From Dugong dugon (taxonomy: Eukaryota > Chordata > Mammalia > Sirenia > Dugongidae), in assembly GCA_030035585.1 (NCBI GenBank), contig CM057469.1, positions 64,621,501 to 64,685,500 of the forward strand: a stretch of DNA of 64,000 bases. Direction: 5' to 3'. A program made the position numbers and the translations under genes. Positions 44,576 through 57,037 of the stretch are shown piece by piece (positions within the stretch are counted from its first letter, which is position 1; each line of letters begins with the position of its first letter). Under the pieces are notes generated by a model. That model made no database searches and was not told where the DNA came from. It saw only the letters and a program-made list of their open reading frames with translations.

Positions 44576-45082
44576 TGTCATGGATTGAATTGTGTCCCCC
44601 CCAAAATATCTGTCAACTTGGCTAGGTCATGATTCTCAGTATTGTATGATTGTCTACCATTTTATCATCTGATGTGATTTCCCTGTGTATTGTAAATATT
44701 ATCCCTATGAGGTAACAAAATGGATTAGCAACAGTTATACTGATGAGGTGTACAAGACTAGATAGTGTCTTAAGCCAATCTCTTTTGAGATATAAAAGAG
44801 AGAAGCAAGCAGAGAGACCTGAGAACCTCACACCACCAAGAAAGCAGTACTGGGAGCAGAGCGTGTCCTTTGGACCTACAGTTCCTGCACAGAGAATCTC
44901 CTAGACCAAGGGAAGATTGATGACATGGACCTTCCTCCAGAGCCGAAGCGAAAGCGTTGCCCTGGAGCTGGTAACCTGAATTTGGACTTGTAGCCTACTC
45001 AACTGTGAGAAAATAAATTTCTCTTTGTTAAAGCCATCCACTTGTGGTATTTCTGTTATAGCGGCACTAGATGACCAAGACA
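44576..45082 (+). repeat. Solo LTR, MaLR-like, with 5-bp target duplication
   Basis: 507 bases, TG ('tgtcatggattgaattgtgt') to CA ('gatgaccaagaca'), flanked by exact CTGTG at 44571-44575 and 45083-45087. Carries 'tgtcctttggacct' and a polyadenylation-type 'aataaatttctctttg' followed by 'ggtatttctgttatagcggc', typical of MaLR LTRs. Confidence 0.85.
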
Positions 45083-45348
45083 CTGTGTGTTGTTTATATT
45101 GAATTTAATACATCAAGTTACCTGTTTTTATGAGTAATTAGCTATGTGCAAGAAAGAATTGTCTGCATTACATATGTCCAAGCAAAGATTTTCAGGCATA
45201 ATTAAATGTCAAATCAATCCTATAACTAATCTTCTTTGTAGTCTTATTTTATTTTTTTTAATGAAAACTTACAATATTTGAAATAAACTCATTCTTGTAT
45301 CTTGTATTTCAAGAAAAGTTTATTAACTGCCTACTATACGCCTGGCAA

Positions 45349-45547
45349 AGAGCCTTGGTTAAGCTCTCTGCTGCTAACCGAAAGGTCAGTGGTTCAAACC
45401 CACCAGTCGCTCCAAGGGAGAAAAAGGCCTGATGATCTGCTCCCATAAATATTACAGCCTAGGAAACCTAATGGGGCAGTTCAACTCTGACCTATAGGAT
45501 TGCTATGAGTCAGAAGTGACTTGATGGCACACTACAACAGCAACAAT
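45349..45547 (+). repeat. AfroSINE-type SINE
   Basis: Head 'gagccttggttaagctctct' (shortened), body 'aggaaacctaatggggcagt', tail 'agtgacttgatggcacacta' with caacagcaaca, the RTE-tail class. Confidence 0.9.
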
Positions 45548-45640
45548 GTAGCTTGACACTAGCATTGGAGTAAAAAAGAGAAAGGTCATGGCATAATAAC
45601 CAGGGATTAAACCACAATTAAACAAGAGGCTATGAGATCA

Positions 45641-45833
45641 ACTGGTGGTGCAGTGGTTAAGTGCTTGGCTGCTAACCAAAAGGTCGGTGGTTCAAACCCA
45701 CCATCCTCTCGAAGGAGAAAGATGTGGCAGTCTGCTTACATAAAGACTACAGCCTTGGAACCCCTGTGGGGTAGTTCTACTCTGTTTTATAGGATCGCTG
45801 TGAGTCAGAATTGACTTGACAGCAACGAGTTTG
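45641..45833 (+). repeat. AfroSINE with target duplication
   Basis: Head 'ctggtggtgcagtggttaag', B-box-like 'cggtggttcaaacccacc', tail 'cagaattgacttgacagcaa'. Flanks 'tatgagatca' (45631-45640) and 'tatgggatca' (45834-45843). Confidence 0.93.
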
Positions 45834-45843
45834 TATGGGATCA

Positions 45844-47235
45844 CAGAAGAAGGCATGACTAGTAATTTTCCAGGGAAGTTTAAGAGATGTGTTCAAGGAA
45901 AGATATCTTTGAGTTAGGTCTTCAGACAGAAATGTTTGAAATTAAGAAAAGGGGTAAGGTTACAACATTTTACAAAGGGCGTGATATGCTGAGTAAAAGA
46001 TAAGACATTCAAATCAGATTTATTAATCTATTTTTAGGAAGAGAGATTTGATAGTAATTGTGGGGATTAAACTGGTATAGGGAAAAGCTTTTTATTAGGA
46101 TGGGTGGTTTTGAGGGCATTGAAGTCCATTGCCAGGCCCTCCTCAAAAACCTTTAGTTGGTAAGTTCTTAAACCTCATGTAAAACCCTACTTTTGATTAG
46201 ACGCTGTGAGTTGGAGAGTTCCTAGGTACTATGACATCGTTAGAAATTTCATATTTGGAACTCAGTCATCAGGACCAAATGATATGTAATGGGGGGGGGT
46301 TATTTATTGATTTAAGTGTTTATTAAATGCCCCCCTGGAGTTGGTATAGGATAAAAATTTAAGATCAAGGGAACTTGGGACTCTTTTGAGCTGAATGGAC
46401 ACCTCCACTGGCTGCATAAGCCCACATGAAAGGTTGCTTTCCACGTGATGCAGACTTTGCCTGAACTTGCTGAATTCATCTTTTTCCTGTGATGAGGAAA
46501 TGCAATCATGGTCTATGCGTGTCAGAATTTTGCATTGCAGCCCACCCTCGGAATTGGTGGAGCAAAAGGGTCAGGTTAAAATGGCCAGCTAAAAGGGGGA
46601 AAAAAAAAAAGATCGTAATCCTTATTTATTTAACTGGTCGTTCGTATTCAGTGGTGTAAGAGCTGTGGAAATAAATGGGATAAAGCATGTTTATCAGGTG
46701 AACCAGAGGTGAGCACCTAGGGGATTAAAAAGAAAGATAAAGGGTGGGGATGACAGAAGCTGCCACATCTCTTGACCTTTGTTTACCCCAGTAGAGAAGG
46801 TAGAGAGGAATTTCTTTGCTGGAGAAAAATGATGACAGCTCACAACCAAGAAGTGGAGACAGCAGCAGCGGGGCAGCTTACAAATGTTGTAAAGATGGTA
46901 GGAGCAGCTGAGTCGCAGAGAAGAAATGTGCAAGACATCCTGGGAGGAAGAAAGCTATAACAGCAAGAGGACAGATGAAGTCACTTGTGAAGCTTCTACC
47001 TCTTTCTGAGGTAAAGCTCTGTTCATTCGTGTCCAGGGGGAAGGCATGAATCTTTCTTCCACCATGTAGGCTGTCCAATCTTCCTCACATAAGGAGGCAT
47101 TGAGATTTACTCTGCAATTTTGTAGGAGTCCATCCATACAGACATGCTGGTCAATCTGCAATAGACAGAGATAAGCTGCAGACTTACTAAGGGAAGAAAT
47201 GGGCTAGTTTCAGGATCAGTACTTCCAACAAGCGG
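45844..47235. other. Unassigned spacer
   Basis: 45850-46040 ('tttgagttaggtcttcagac', 'tacaaagggcgtgatatgct') looks like an old mammalian repeat of unknown name. Short frames at 46694-47161 lie on both strands and carry no motif. No gene supported. Confidence 0.45.
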
Positions 47236-47246
47236 GACAATTCCTA

Positions 47247-47451
47247 AAGCAGTTGCCGTCAAATTGAGTCTCACTCATGGTGACGCCATGTGTGTCAGAG
47301 TGGAACTGTGTCCCATAGGGTTTTCAGTGACTGATTTTTTCAGAAGTAGGTTGCCGGGCCTTTCTTTCTAGCACCTCTGGGCCAACGGTAGCCACTAACT
47401 TTTTAGTTAGCATCCAAGTGTGTTAGCCATTTTCACCACCTGGGGACTCTG
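47247..47451 (-). repeat. AfroSINE with approximate target duplication
   Basis: Tail side 'cagttgccgtcaaattgagt', middle 'cagaagtaggttgccgggcc', head side 'ttttcaccacctggggactc'. Flanks 'gacaattccta' and 'gagaatttccta'. Confidence 0.9.
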
Positions 47452-47462
47452 GAGAATTTCCT

Positions 47463-48758
47463 ACCACTGGGCTATTAAAGATATGGACAGTAAGGACAAA
47501 AGAGTTACATTTTTTAGTTCCATATGATCCCCATTCTCAAACTCATTACTCTATAAGACCTATTTGATACAGTCACTTCCCAACAAAATCTGTGCCTTCT
47601 GATAAAACTAAGAATCCCCACCTCAAACACTGCCCACTAAATTCTCAAAGCTTTGCTTAACCAAATGCTATCATATAGCAGAGTGTGAGGAGGTAGTGCT
47701 ACAGAACTTATGAAGGAGCTCAGTGTGATAGCCCTGAAACATAGCCTCTTGGCTCTGCTTTAGATATGACAGACAGTAGTATGTATAAGACACTGTTGGT
47801 ATCCTTGTCTGTTGGCATGCCCATGTAACACTGTTCTTACAACCCCTGGGTAACATCCAGGAAGTGTTCGTATATTTAATCCATCACAGCAGCAAAGCGT
47901 ATGTATCCGAAAGAGCAATAGAAGGGATACTCTGGGAACTCAAGCTCATTCATAACCAAAAAAGAATGGGAAAAACATCTTAATAAAGGAAAAGGGGAGG
48001 TGTTCGGAAGTACCCGGATTTTAAAACATGAGGTCGTAAAGCTGAAATTGAACTTCAACTCATAACATTCTAGTTAAGAAATGCAAAGAGAAAATGAAGG
48101 GAGGCAAAATCAGGGTCTGTGGCTTTCTCTCCCCTATCCCCAGATCTTCAGTCTGAACTTTAAAAGGTGATGACATAACAGTCTCTGGGGAGGGGGCAAT
48201 GGCCCAGGTTAGGGCACCGCCCAACTGGGACCACATTTGTCTAAGACTCATATATTGTTCTTAATTAGAAACATGTTGTAATGCTCTCCAGTTATTCATG
48301 TTTAATTTTAGCCAAAACGACAGATGTGGGGGCAAGCTGGTTGCAGAGTGTCAAGAGTGATTCAGCTGAAAGTGAAGGGCTAAGCACATAGACTCCCTAC
48401 CCTATGCCAGCGCCATTGAAGAGTAGGATAAACTTTTCACACCCAGAAAAGCCCTTCTTCATGTAAAGTGATTCAGGCTAATTAATGGAATCTAAACTGA
48501 CCTCTAGATTCTGTGAGGACAGAGATCCTATAATCAAGTTTTTCTAAATCTCTCACAGTACCTGGGAGAACATAGGTATACAAGAACGATTAATCAAACT
48601 TCATTTTCATTTGTAATCAAATCTCCTTATCTTCTCTGACTACTATTGGATGAATTTGTGGTTACCAAGTCTACTAGACCTACGCCTAGCCTCCTATTTC
48701 CTAGTGCTACCTGAGAAGGCTACCTGTTATTTGGCTTTTTTTCCAGAACCTTTTAAGC
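47463..48758. other. Unique spacer
   Basis: No recognised element. 48160-48420 contains a slightly GC-richer stretch next to 'ttcttaattagaaac'; purpose unknown. Confidence 0.45.
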
Positions 48759-48763
48759 TGAGA

Positions 48764-48982
48764 TGGAATCTCAGGTTAGTGTAAATGGTTAAAATGGTTA
48801 ACTGCCAACCAAAAAACTGGAGGTTCAAATCTACCCAGAGGCATCTTGGAAGAAAGGTCTAGAGATGTACTTCTGAAAAATCAGCCATAGACAATCATGT
48901 GGAGCACAGTTCTACGCCGACACACATGGGGTTACCACGAGTTGGAGTCAACTTGACAGCAAATGATTGCTTGGTTCTGTCT
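48764..48982 (+). repeat. AfroSINE-type SINE (diverged)
   Basis: Head 'ggaatctcaggttagtgtaa', body 'ggaagaaaggtctagagatg', tail 'acgagttggagtcaacttga'. Confidence 0.88.
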
Positions 48983-49177
48983 TGAGATGATGCTCTAGTC
49001 AAGTGCTTTGGTGGATCTGGCTATAGGTGCTCACTTATCACATCAGATATTTCCAGCATTTCTGGAGTTGTAAGCTAATACTTTCAGATTTCCTTGTTAA
49101 AAAAAAAAAATGAAATAAACTGCAGTTCAGTTTTATGAACTTCTTGGTATCATTTATAATACACATATACAAAATCT

Positions 49178-49360
49178 AGGAAGCTGGTGGTGCAGTGGTT
49201 AAAAGTACTTGGCTGCTAACCAAAAGGTAGGCAGTTTGAACCCACCAGCCACTCTGAGAAAGATGTGGCAGTCTGCTTCTGTAAAGATTTATAGCCTTGG
49301 AAAACCTACGGGTTGCTATAAATCGGAATTGACTGGATGGCAGTGGGTTTGGTTTTGGTT
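49178..49360 (+). repeat. AfroSINE with target duplication
   Basis: Head 'aggaagctggtggtgcagtg', tail 'gaattgactggatggcagtg' with ggtttggttttggtt. Flanks 'atacaaaatct' (49167-49177) and 'atacataaaatct' (49361-49373). Confidence 0.93.
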
Positions 49361-49373
49361 ATACATAAAATCT

Positions 49374-51089
49374 GTACTGGAAAAAAATTATTTTTTTTAG
49401 CTAACTGTTTTATTCATTTCAATATGACAGTCCAGAAAGAAATTCTGAAATATTGAATATGTAATAAAATTCCAATAGTGTTTTGTATAGCACAACTAAC
49501 CCCTTGTTGAGATTTTAAAAAATATTTTACTTCAAAAAGTTTATACTTGAAATAATGTATTCCACACATTATGCTAAAAACTGAAATAATGCTTGGTTTC
49601 TGTTATCAAAAGTTGATGGATGTTTATATCAATATACTTTAGATTATATCATTCACTACTCAGATATTAGTAATTTCCTAGAACAATATATGATTTTTAT
49701 ATTCACATTCTCTGAATTCAAGTTGTCTAACAATTTGTATGAAATGGTTCCTCTGTAGTACTAGTAATAATAAATTCAATAAAAAAAATTTAAACCTAGA
49801 TAAAAATCCAAAAAGCAGTGTCCTTCAATTATTTTCAAATTAATAATTCAATTATAAATTTCCCAGATGTACATTTCTACAGCAATTAAATAAGAATCCC
49901 ATAAGCCAGTATGGAATATGAGATTATTTTTATGGCAGAAATTTCTTTTTCTAGGAAATCTAGTCACTTGGTATCTATATCTGACTGAGTGAATTCTTTA
50001 ATCATAATTTTATTGACATACATATGTTAAATTATCTTGGAAAAAAGTGAAAATTTTGCATGCTTCTTAATGTGTAGTCATGTGATCTCTTTAGTACAGC
50101 TTTCAGTTTGCCCAAGAGTACCACTCTGATTTCTCCCATAATTGGATCTCATCTAGTTAATGTATGACCCCTTTTAGCCCTCGTAATATCTATTCCATAA
50201 TGAGCAGGAGAAGGAAAAAAAAAAAAAAAAGCTGTAGAAACTCTATCACGTAGTAACTGTACCAAGAAGATGTGGTGGTTATATTTAATAGGTAGCATTA
50301 CTATCCAGTAATGTGAGACATTCACTGGGAGCTAGCACGTCTGATGTGCCACTGCCATTACATCTTACATGAATGTAAGAAGAAAAATCATAGGTTTTCA
50401 TGATGTGGGTGATGGGAAACGGTCATAAATTACAGCCTGATGTCTATTCCCATAGTCTTTCCCTTTTTCTGTGTTAGTGGTATACAGTTGAGTCCATGTA
50501 CATACGGATTAATTTAACTACTTAGAAATCTGGTTACGCATTTTACGAAATTAGACATTTGTTTTGGGGAAGAAAATATTATATGGTATTGGGACCAGCT
50601 TTACTTGGAATACTCCAGCATTCTTATGTAATTTTCATGAAGGGAAAATTAGCAAAACATTTTATAAAATAACAAAACAGAAGATTTTCTGGATATTCTA
50701 AATTTCAGCTGGACAAAAGGCGATCTGACAATGATTCTGATGAAAGTTTTTGTTTTAAATGCGATTTCAGATTCTCATCCATCTAGGCTTACCATCCATT
50801 TGGAAAGGGCTAATGAATATCATTAAAAAGGAACTGGGACTCATATCATGACCAAAAAAAAGGGAATTTCTTCATACTTTAAATTAGTTCAAATTTTTAG
50901 CATCAAAAGAAATACACTTAGTACCAAAATAACTTTTAAACCTGACTCCAGACACTGGGAAAATTTAGAGAGAATGGAAATGTTTCTATACAAATTAATA
51001 AATGTAATTTATACAGATTTTTATGAAGGATAAATAATGAAAATATTCTGGAAACTACAGACTTGTAAATTTGATGTGAATTCCTGATA
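49374..51089. other. Unique AT-rich spacer
   Basis: No gene or repeat recognised. An A-run lies at about 50216-50230. Confidence 0.5.
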
Positions 51090-51094
51090 ATATC

Positions 51095-51549
51095 TGTTAT
51101 GGGTTGAATTGTGTCCTCCAGAAAGATAGGTCCTAATCCCTGGTACCTGTGATGGTGAACTTATTTGGAAATAGGGTCTTTGCAGATGTAATTAGTTAAT
51201 ATGAGGTCATATTGGAGTAGGGTGAGCCTTGATCCAATGTGACTGGTGGTCTTATAAAAGGAGAAGAGACAGACAGACACAGAGCAAAGATGGCCAAGTG
51301 AAGGAAACAAAGCCCGGAGCAATGGTGCCACAAAACAAGGAACACCTGGGGCTACTAGAAGCTGGAAGAGACAATAAAGGATCCTTCCCTAGCAACTTCC
51401 ACGGAAACATGGCAATGCCAATGCCCCGAATCTAGACTTTTAGCTTCCAGAACTGTAAGACAATAATTTTTTTTTTTTTTTTTTTTTTTGCTGTTTTAAG
51501 CTATCCAATTTGTGGTAATTTGTTATGGTGCCCCTAAGCAACTAATACA
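51095..51549 (+). repeat. MLT1/MST-type LTR (ERVL-MaLR)
   Basis: TG ('tgttatgggttgaattgtgt') to CA ('gcaactaataca'). Blocks 'gtctttgcagatgtaattag', 'tccaatgtgactggtggtct' and 'tttgtggtaatttgttatgg'. Flanks ATATC (51090-51094) and ATAGC (51550-51554), one mismatch. Contains a 23-T run at 51467-51489 where relatives have only a few. Confidence 0.87.
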
Positions 51550-51554
51550 ATAGC

Positions 51555-52033
51555 CAAGAATAAATACCCAGCCAATGGTGAACAGAGTGATGAAATATGG
51601 AAAAGAATCATGAAAATTTAGGTTGGAGAAGAAAAGGACATGGGGCAAGAGCTTTTCTAGAACTTTTCAAGACGTTATGTGGAAAACAATTAGATTGCAA
51701 CATGGTTCAAGAGGGCAGACCATGAACCAAATTCCTGGGAAAAAAAGAGTGACAGATTTTGCAATAATTTGACCTACTGGGATTTGTTGTGGGCTATAAA
51801 AGTAATGAATCCCAAATCATCAGGAGTTTAAACAGAAGTTGGGTTAACTACAGATTATATTTTAAAATAATAGCAAAAACAACCCTCCCCCAAACTTCCT
51901 GCATTGTGTTGGAGGTAGAAGATGACTTCTGAAGTTTTTTTGTTTGTTTGTTTTAACTCATGTCAGTTTCTTCCATCTCCTTACAACATTTCCTGTTATC
52001 CCACTGTTTAACCAAATATAATTTATTCTTTAT
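51555..52033. other. Unassigned spacer
   Basis: No gene or named repeat. Confidence 0.45.
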
Positions 52034-53219
52034 TGTTGTTGTTAGGTGCCATCGAGTTGCTTCTGACTCATAGCGACCCTACATACAACCAAATGAAACA
52101 TTGCCCGGTCCTGGGCCATCCTCAAAATTATTATTATGCTTGAACCCATTGCTGCAGCCACTGTGTCAATCCATCTCATTGAGAGTCTTCTTTTTCCCTA
52201 ACCCTCTATGTTACCAAGCTTGATGTCCTTCACCAGAACTGGTCCCTCTTGCTAACATGTCCAAAATACATGAGACAAAGTCTTGCCATCCTCACTTCCA
52301 AGGAACATGCTGGCTGTACTTCTACCAAGACAGATTTGTTCTTTCTTCTGGCAGTCCATGGTATATTTAATATTCTTTGCCAACACCATAATTCAAAGGC
52401 ATCGATTCTTCTTCGGTCTTCCTTATTCATTGTCCAGCTTTAATATGCGTATGAGGTTACTGAAAACACGATGGCTTGGATCAGGCACACCTTAGTCCTC
52501 AAAGTGACATCATTGCTTTTTAACACTTTAAACAGGTGTTTTGCAGCAGATTTGCCCAATGCAATATGTCCTCTGATTTTCTGATTGCTGCTCCCATGGG
52601 CGTCTATTGTGGATCCAAGTAAAATGAAATCCTTGACAACTTCAATCTTTTCTCTGTTTATCATGATGTTGCTTACTGGTCTAGTTGTGAGGATTTTTGT
52701 TTTCTTTATGTTCAGGTGCTTACTGAAAGCTGTAATCTTTGATCTTCATCAGTAGGTGCTGCTTCACATCATCTTCGCTCTAAGTGTCATCTGCATATTG
52801 GAGGTTGTTAATGAGTCTTCCACCAATCCTGATGCTGTATTTTTCTTCACATAGTTTAGCTTCTTGGATTATTTGCTCAGCATACACATTGAATAAGTAT
52901 GATGAAAGGAAACAAGCCTGATGCACACCTTTCCTGACTTTAAATCATGCAGTACCCCTCATTCTGTTTGAATGACTTGTCTCTTGGTTTATGTACAGGT
53001 TCCTCGTCAGCACAATTAAGTGTTCCGGAATTTACAGGTAAATGTCTTTCTGGTAGTCTTTGCTTTCAGCTAAGATCCATCTGACACCAGCAATGATATC
53101 CCTCGTTCCAACTCCTCTTCTGAATCCAGCTTGAATTTCTGGCAGTTCCTACTGATGTACTGCTGCAACTGCTTTTGAATAATCTCCAGGAAAATTTTAC
53201 TTGCCTGTGATATTCATGA
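52034..53219 (-). mobile_element. RTE (BovB-like) LINE, 3' part
   Basis: Reverse-strand RTE beginning with its 3' tail ('gttgttgttaggtgccatcg'). Minus-strand frames 52230-52430 (MNKEDRRRIDAFELWCWQRI) and 52440-52664 (KDFILLGSTIDAHGSSNQKI) are the conserved C-terminal blocks. The RT YADD motif is at 52785-52796, followed by a stop two codons later. The N-terminal side continues past a solo LTR at 53711. Multiple breaks. Confidence 0.93.
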
Positions 53220-53710
53220 TGGAAGAGGCTGCATAGGCCCGGCTCACTATTATTTGCTCCCCATTGCTGACTGCCACATTGTCTCACGATCTTGCCTTTC
53301 CCTCTGATTCCAGTCTCTACAAAAGGTTTAAGATTAACCTATGTTCCCCCTTGGAGAGTGGAAAACAAGTGATAATGATCTGAGGATGAAAAACCGAACA
53401 AAGCACCCATCTTGTGACAAGAAAACCAGGATGTCGCCAGATAACTCCCAAGAATACCAGTAAAAGATGAACTCATCTGAGACTTGACCACCTCAAGGGG
53501 GAACTAACACAAACTTCTAAGACCCATAATCCTGTCCCTATAAAAGCCTTCAGCTGATCTCCAGTTGGGGAGATGGGTTTTTTTGGAGGAATCTATTCCC
53601 CTCTGTCTCCTATATACCAATATATAATAAACCTCTTGCTGCTCACCTCACCTCTGTCTCAGAATTGGCTATTGCTGCAGGCAGCTCCAATCCGCGTTGT
53701 TGTGGTAACA
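53220..53710 (+). repeat. Solo class I LTR inside RTE, 4-bp target duplication
   Basis: 491 bases from 'tggaagaggctgcataggcc' to 'tgttgtggtaaca', flanked by exact ATGA at 53216-53219 and 53711-53714. Four-base duplications fit class I (gammaretrovirus-like) integration. The RTE reading resumes in register at 53711 ('atgatatcgttagataattt'), proving the insertion. It is unrelated by eye to the LTR at 21145. Confidence 0.88.
53539..53546 (+). promoter_or_regulatory. LTR TATA box
   Basis: TATAAAAG about 80 bases upstream of AATAAA (53626-53631), the normal U3-R spacing of a retroviral LTR. Activity today is unknown. Confidence 0.7.
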
Positions 53711-53757
53711 ATGATATCGTTAGATAATTTCCACATTCCATTGGATCATCTTTCTTT
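53711..53757 (-). mobile_element. RTE fragment beyond solo LTR
   Basis: Continues the RTE at 52034-53219; matches the reverse complement of 24115-24160. Confidence 0.75.
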
Positions 53758-54290
53758 ATCTCTCTAAACCCTCCTAGGTGATCTATATTCTTTTTTCTGA
53801 AGCTTTAAATGCCACATAAATACAGAGGTTTCTCAAATTTGTTTCTGCAGCTAAGATAATTCTAAGCACCAGATTCATGTATCTTACTTGACATATCCTC
53901 ATAAATGTCTGTAAGCATCTAAAAATTCACATACTCAAGTTTAATCTTGTGCTCCCTCCAGCCTCCTCACTAAAAAAGCAACAACCTATCCCTCCCTAAC
54001 TTTTCTTTTTCAGGAAAAAGACTGCATTCCAAATATAGCTGATCAGTATTTGTTTCTGATTCCTCCTTCTCCTTTAAGTCCCATATGAGAAAACTCGGGA
54101 AATCCTTTTGATAGTATCTTCAGAGTATATCTCAAATTTTGTCCACTTTTCTTCTTCTCTCACTGCTTTCCCCTTAACCCTCCACTGTGTCTTCCTCACC
54201 TCTATAATAACTTACAAACTGGTTTACTTGATTACACCTTTGCTGTTGCTTTCCCTCACTCTATGCCAAAAAGAGAGAGTGCATCCATGA
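53758..54290 (+). mobile_element. L2 LINE fragment
   Basis: 'cctcataaatgtctgtaagc', 'aaattcacatactcaagttt' and 'aacttacaaactggtttact' line up in order with the L2 ORF2 3' part. Continues at 55560. Confidence 0.5.
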
Positions 54291-55228
54291 TGCCACATCC
54301 CTAGAGGCATGAGCAATCAAACACAGCAGGATTTCTATTTAAATGTAGCACTTTTCTTTAGATGACTCAAAATTTACTCTGCACTACAATTAATTCAGGG
54401 GGGAAGGAGCTACAAGGAATCAATTTCACAGAAAATTAAACCAACTGGTCAGGCATCCTGTGAACATATTTACTTTTCTTCCCCTTGATTTACTTTTCTT
54501 CCCCTTGAGATCATTCAATACTGCTCCAAACAGCTTCAACTCAAAAATAAATAAAATAAAATAAAATTCTTATCATTATTACATTTCAATTCTCACATTT
54601 CTTACACTTTAGTGTGTTATAGGAGAAGTAAGTGATCAAATTAAGCATTTCCGTTTGCTGTGTTCCTAGCGTGTAAGAAGCAACCAAGATCTCTATGCAG
54701 GTAGCCAATGACCTAAAATGATGCCTTTAGTCCAGAGGCATCCTTTGCAAAGATCTAAAAAAAAAAAAAAAAGGTAAATAGGCAAAGTTAACATTTATTT
54801 TTCCTGTAGGAGTTTAAGCAAAGAGAGGAATGCAAAATTTGCCCAATAGTTCAATGATAAGAGTTGAACATCTTACTCAGGCACATCTGAATGTCTCCCA
54901 AGAGTACACGTAGATTCTAATATTTAGGACACAGCTTGGCAAGACTGGACAGATTGAAAAGTTTAGGGGACTAAGGTATGGAATAAAATACAGCCCATGG
55001 AGAGGGCTATGTACCGGGCCACACTACCCAACTGTGGGAAGTGAGAATTCTATTCTGATAGGCACACACACATTAATACATATCCATATACACACACAAG
55101 AACAGGCCAACATATCAGGGTCAGGGATGTGCACCGAAAATTAGTAATAGGTTGTAATAGGTGGAGCACAGTAAGAAAATGTTCAATTTAATGAGTCACA
55201 GAGTTACTGATGTATAATCAAAAATACC
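54291..55228. other. Unassigned spacer with a short tandem repeat
   Basis: Two exact copies of a 20-base unit (tttacttttcttccccttga) at 54469-54488 and 54489-54508; (aaaat)n near 54545-54567; 16-A run at 54757-54772. No gene seen. Confidence 0.6.
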
Positions 55229-55420
55229 AGTTTCTGTCAATTTGATTCCAATTCATGGTGACCCCATGTGTGTAAGAGTAGAAATGTGCTTAACAGGGTT
55301 TTCAATGACTGATTTTTCAAAAGTAGATTGCCAGGCCTTTTTTCTGAGGTGCCTCTGGGTAGACTCAAACCTCTGGTTAGTAAGCAAGCACATTAACCAT
55401 TTGTACCACCCAGGGATTCC
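55229..55420 (-). repeat. AfroSINE-type SINE
   Basis: Tail side 'ctgtcaatttgattccaatt', middle 'aaaagtagattgccaggcct', head side 'tgtaccacccagggattcc'. Confidence 0.9.
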
Positions 55421-55559
55421 AGGAGTTAATCCTTGAGTAATCCTCCCCTCTACTTTAGGGTGTAATCTGCACACAGAAAATCAACAGGTAACAGGGTTAC
55501 TGTCACCAGTTCTGAATTCAAATATCACTGTCCCTACTGAAGTTCACCCTGGCATGCTG

Positions 55560-56235
55560 AACTCAACATTTACCAAAGTGAACATAAATCCCTCTCCATT
55601 TAATTGTCCCCTCTTTCCTGACTATGGGCATGCTCATTACCCTTCTCCTTCTGCTCTACAAAGCACCCAAGTTAACGACTTAAATGTAAATCTGTTCATA
55701 TCATACGCCTACTGAAACCCCTTTAAGAGCTTCCCTTGCACTTATAATAAAATCCATGACTTCAAGGGTTCTTAATTGTCAGATCCCTCACAAAATTTCT
55801 CTCCATAGATTACCTCATTCTCCTTCTGACTTTCATATGAACTGGCCTTTCATATTCTTAGATGCATTAAAATCTTACCTCAGTGATTTTACTTACTCAG
55901 TTCTCCTTGCACAGACTACACATAAGGCATATTCTGTCCTACTTCCAGGTTTCAGAATAATGTCACCTTCTCAGAAATTCCTTACTAAACACCTTATTTA
56001 AAATATGTCCCCTTCATTATTCCCTTAGCTCATTCTGTTCTTTTTTTCTTCCTCCTAAGTTAGTAGTTATATACCTACTACTGCATGCTTACTTGCTAAA
56101 TATCTGCCTGTTCATTAGACTATAAACTCCATAAGAGCAAGAATTATGATTCTGAGATTCATCATTGTATCCCCAGGATTTAGCACACGTGATATTAATA
56201 TTAGTGCTATTTACTAAAGGAATGAATGAACACAT
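55560..56235 (+). mobile_element. L2 LINE 3' end
   Basis: 'cctttaagagcttcccttgc', 'tcaccttctcagaaattcct', 'tagactataaactccataag' and the terminal 'gtgctatttactaaaggaat' are in the L2 order. Confidence 0.75.
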
Positions 56236-56864
56236 GAATAAATGAGTGAGCAAATGAATTAATAAACAGAGGAATAACATCATTCCTTAACATCTGGCTT
56301 TTTAGTGCATCAACACAAGCCATCAGCAACAATAGCAGGGTTCAGGCAATCAATTTTCTGCACTGTGTGAAGCTACAAAATGTTGTTATACTTGTACTCC
56401 AGTAAATAAAATGCCACTACAACATCTGCCCTTGGATTTTGATGTTTTAGATACTTGATTCATATCCTTTTTTTTATGAGTCTAGATTTTAAATTGTTGA
56501 CGAGTATAATTAATACTTTTACACCTTAATTGATCTAAAATTTTTCTTTTATTTTTATACACACCATGTCCAACCAATAAAGAAACATTAATTTGTTAAC
56601 TCCAGATCGAATGTGATTCTGATCTCAAAATTTACTAAATTTCTCTACTCCATTAGAACTTGGAAAACTTAATGGTTCTCTTTATCCTAGTAATCTCTTG
56701 AGGACTCTAACTTTAATCTGAGAACCAGAAAGAGATATGCTAAGACAATAGATCATAAACGCTATTTCGAGTTTTTAAATCTAGTTTTCACATTAAATTT
56801 CTATTAGTGTTCCACAGAAGTGACTGAGGAAATGAGACCAGTGCTTTGCTCTGGTATTGATAAT
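56236..56864. other. Unassigned AT-rich spacer
   Basis: No gene or named repeat. Confidence 0.45.
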
Positions 56865-56877
56865 ATTTATTAGAATA

Positions 56878-57037
56878 AAACCCAAACCCATTGCTGTCAA
56901 GTCAATTGCATCATAGCGACCCTATAGGACCCAGTAGAACTGCCCCATACAGTTTCCAAGGAGCACCTGGTGGATTTGAACTGCCGACCCTTTGGTTAAC
57001 AGCCATAGCTCTTAACCACTATGCCAGCAGGGTTTCC
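56878..57037 (-). repeat. AfroSINE with target duplication
   Basis: Tail side 'aacccaaacccattgctgtc', head side 'actatgccagcagggtttcc'. Exact 13-base flanks 'atttattagaata' at 56865-56877 and 57038-57050. Confidence 0.96.

Noticed and set aside
45641-45730. tRNA gene in SINE heads
   Set aside because: The A- and B-box-like text belongs to AfroSINE heads; no complete cloverleaf, and the copies carry SINE bodies and tails.
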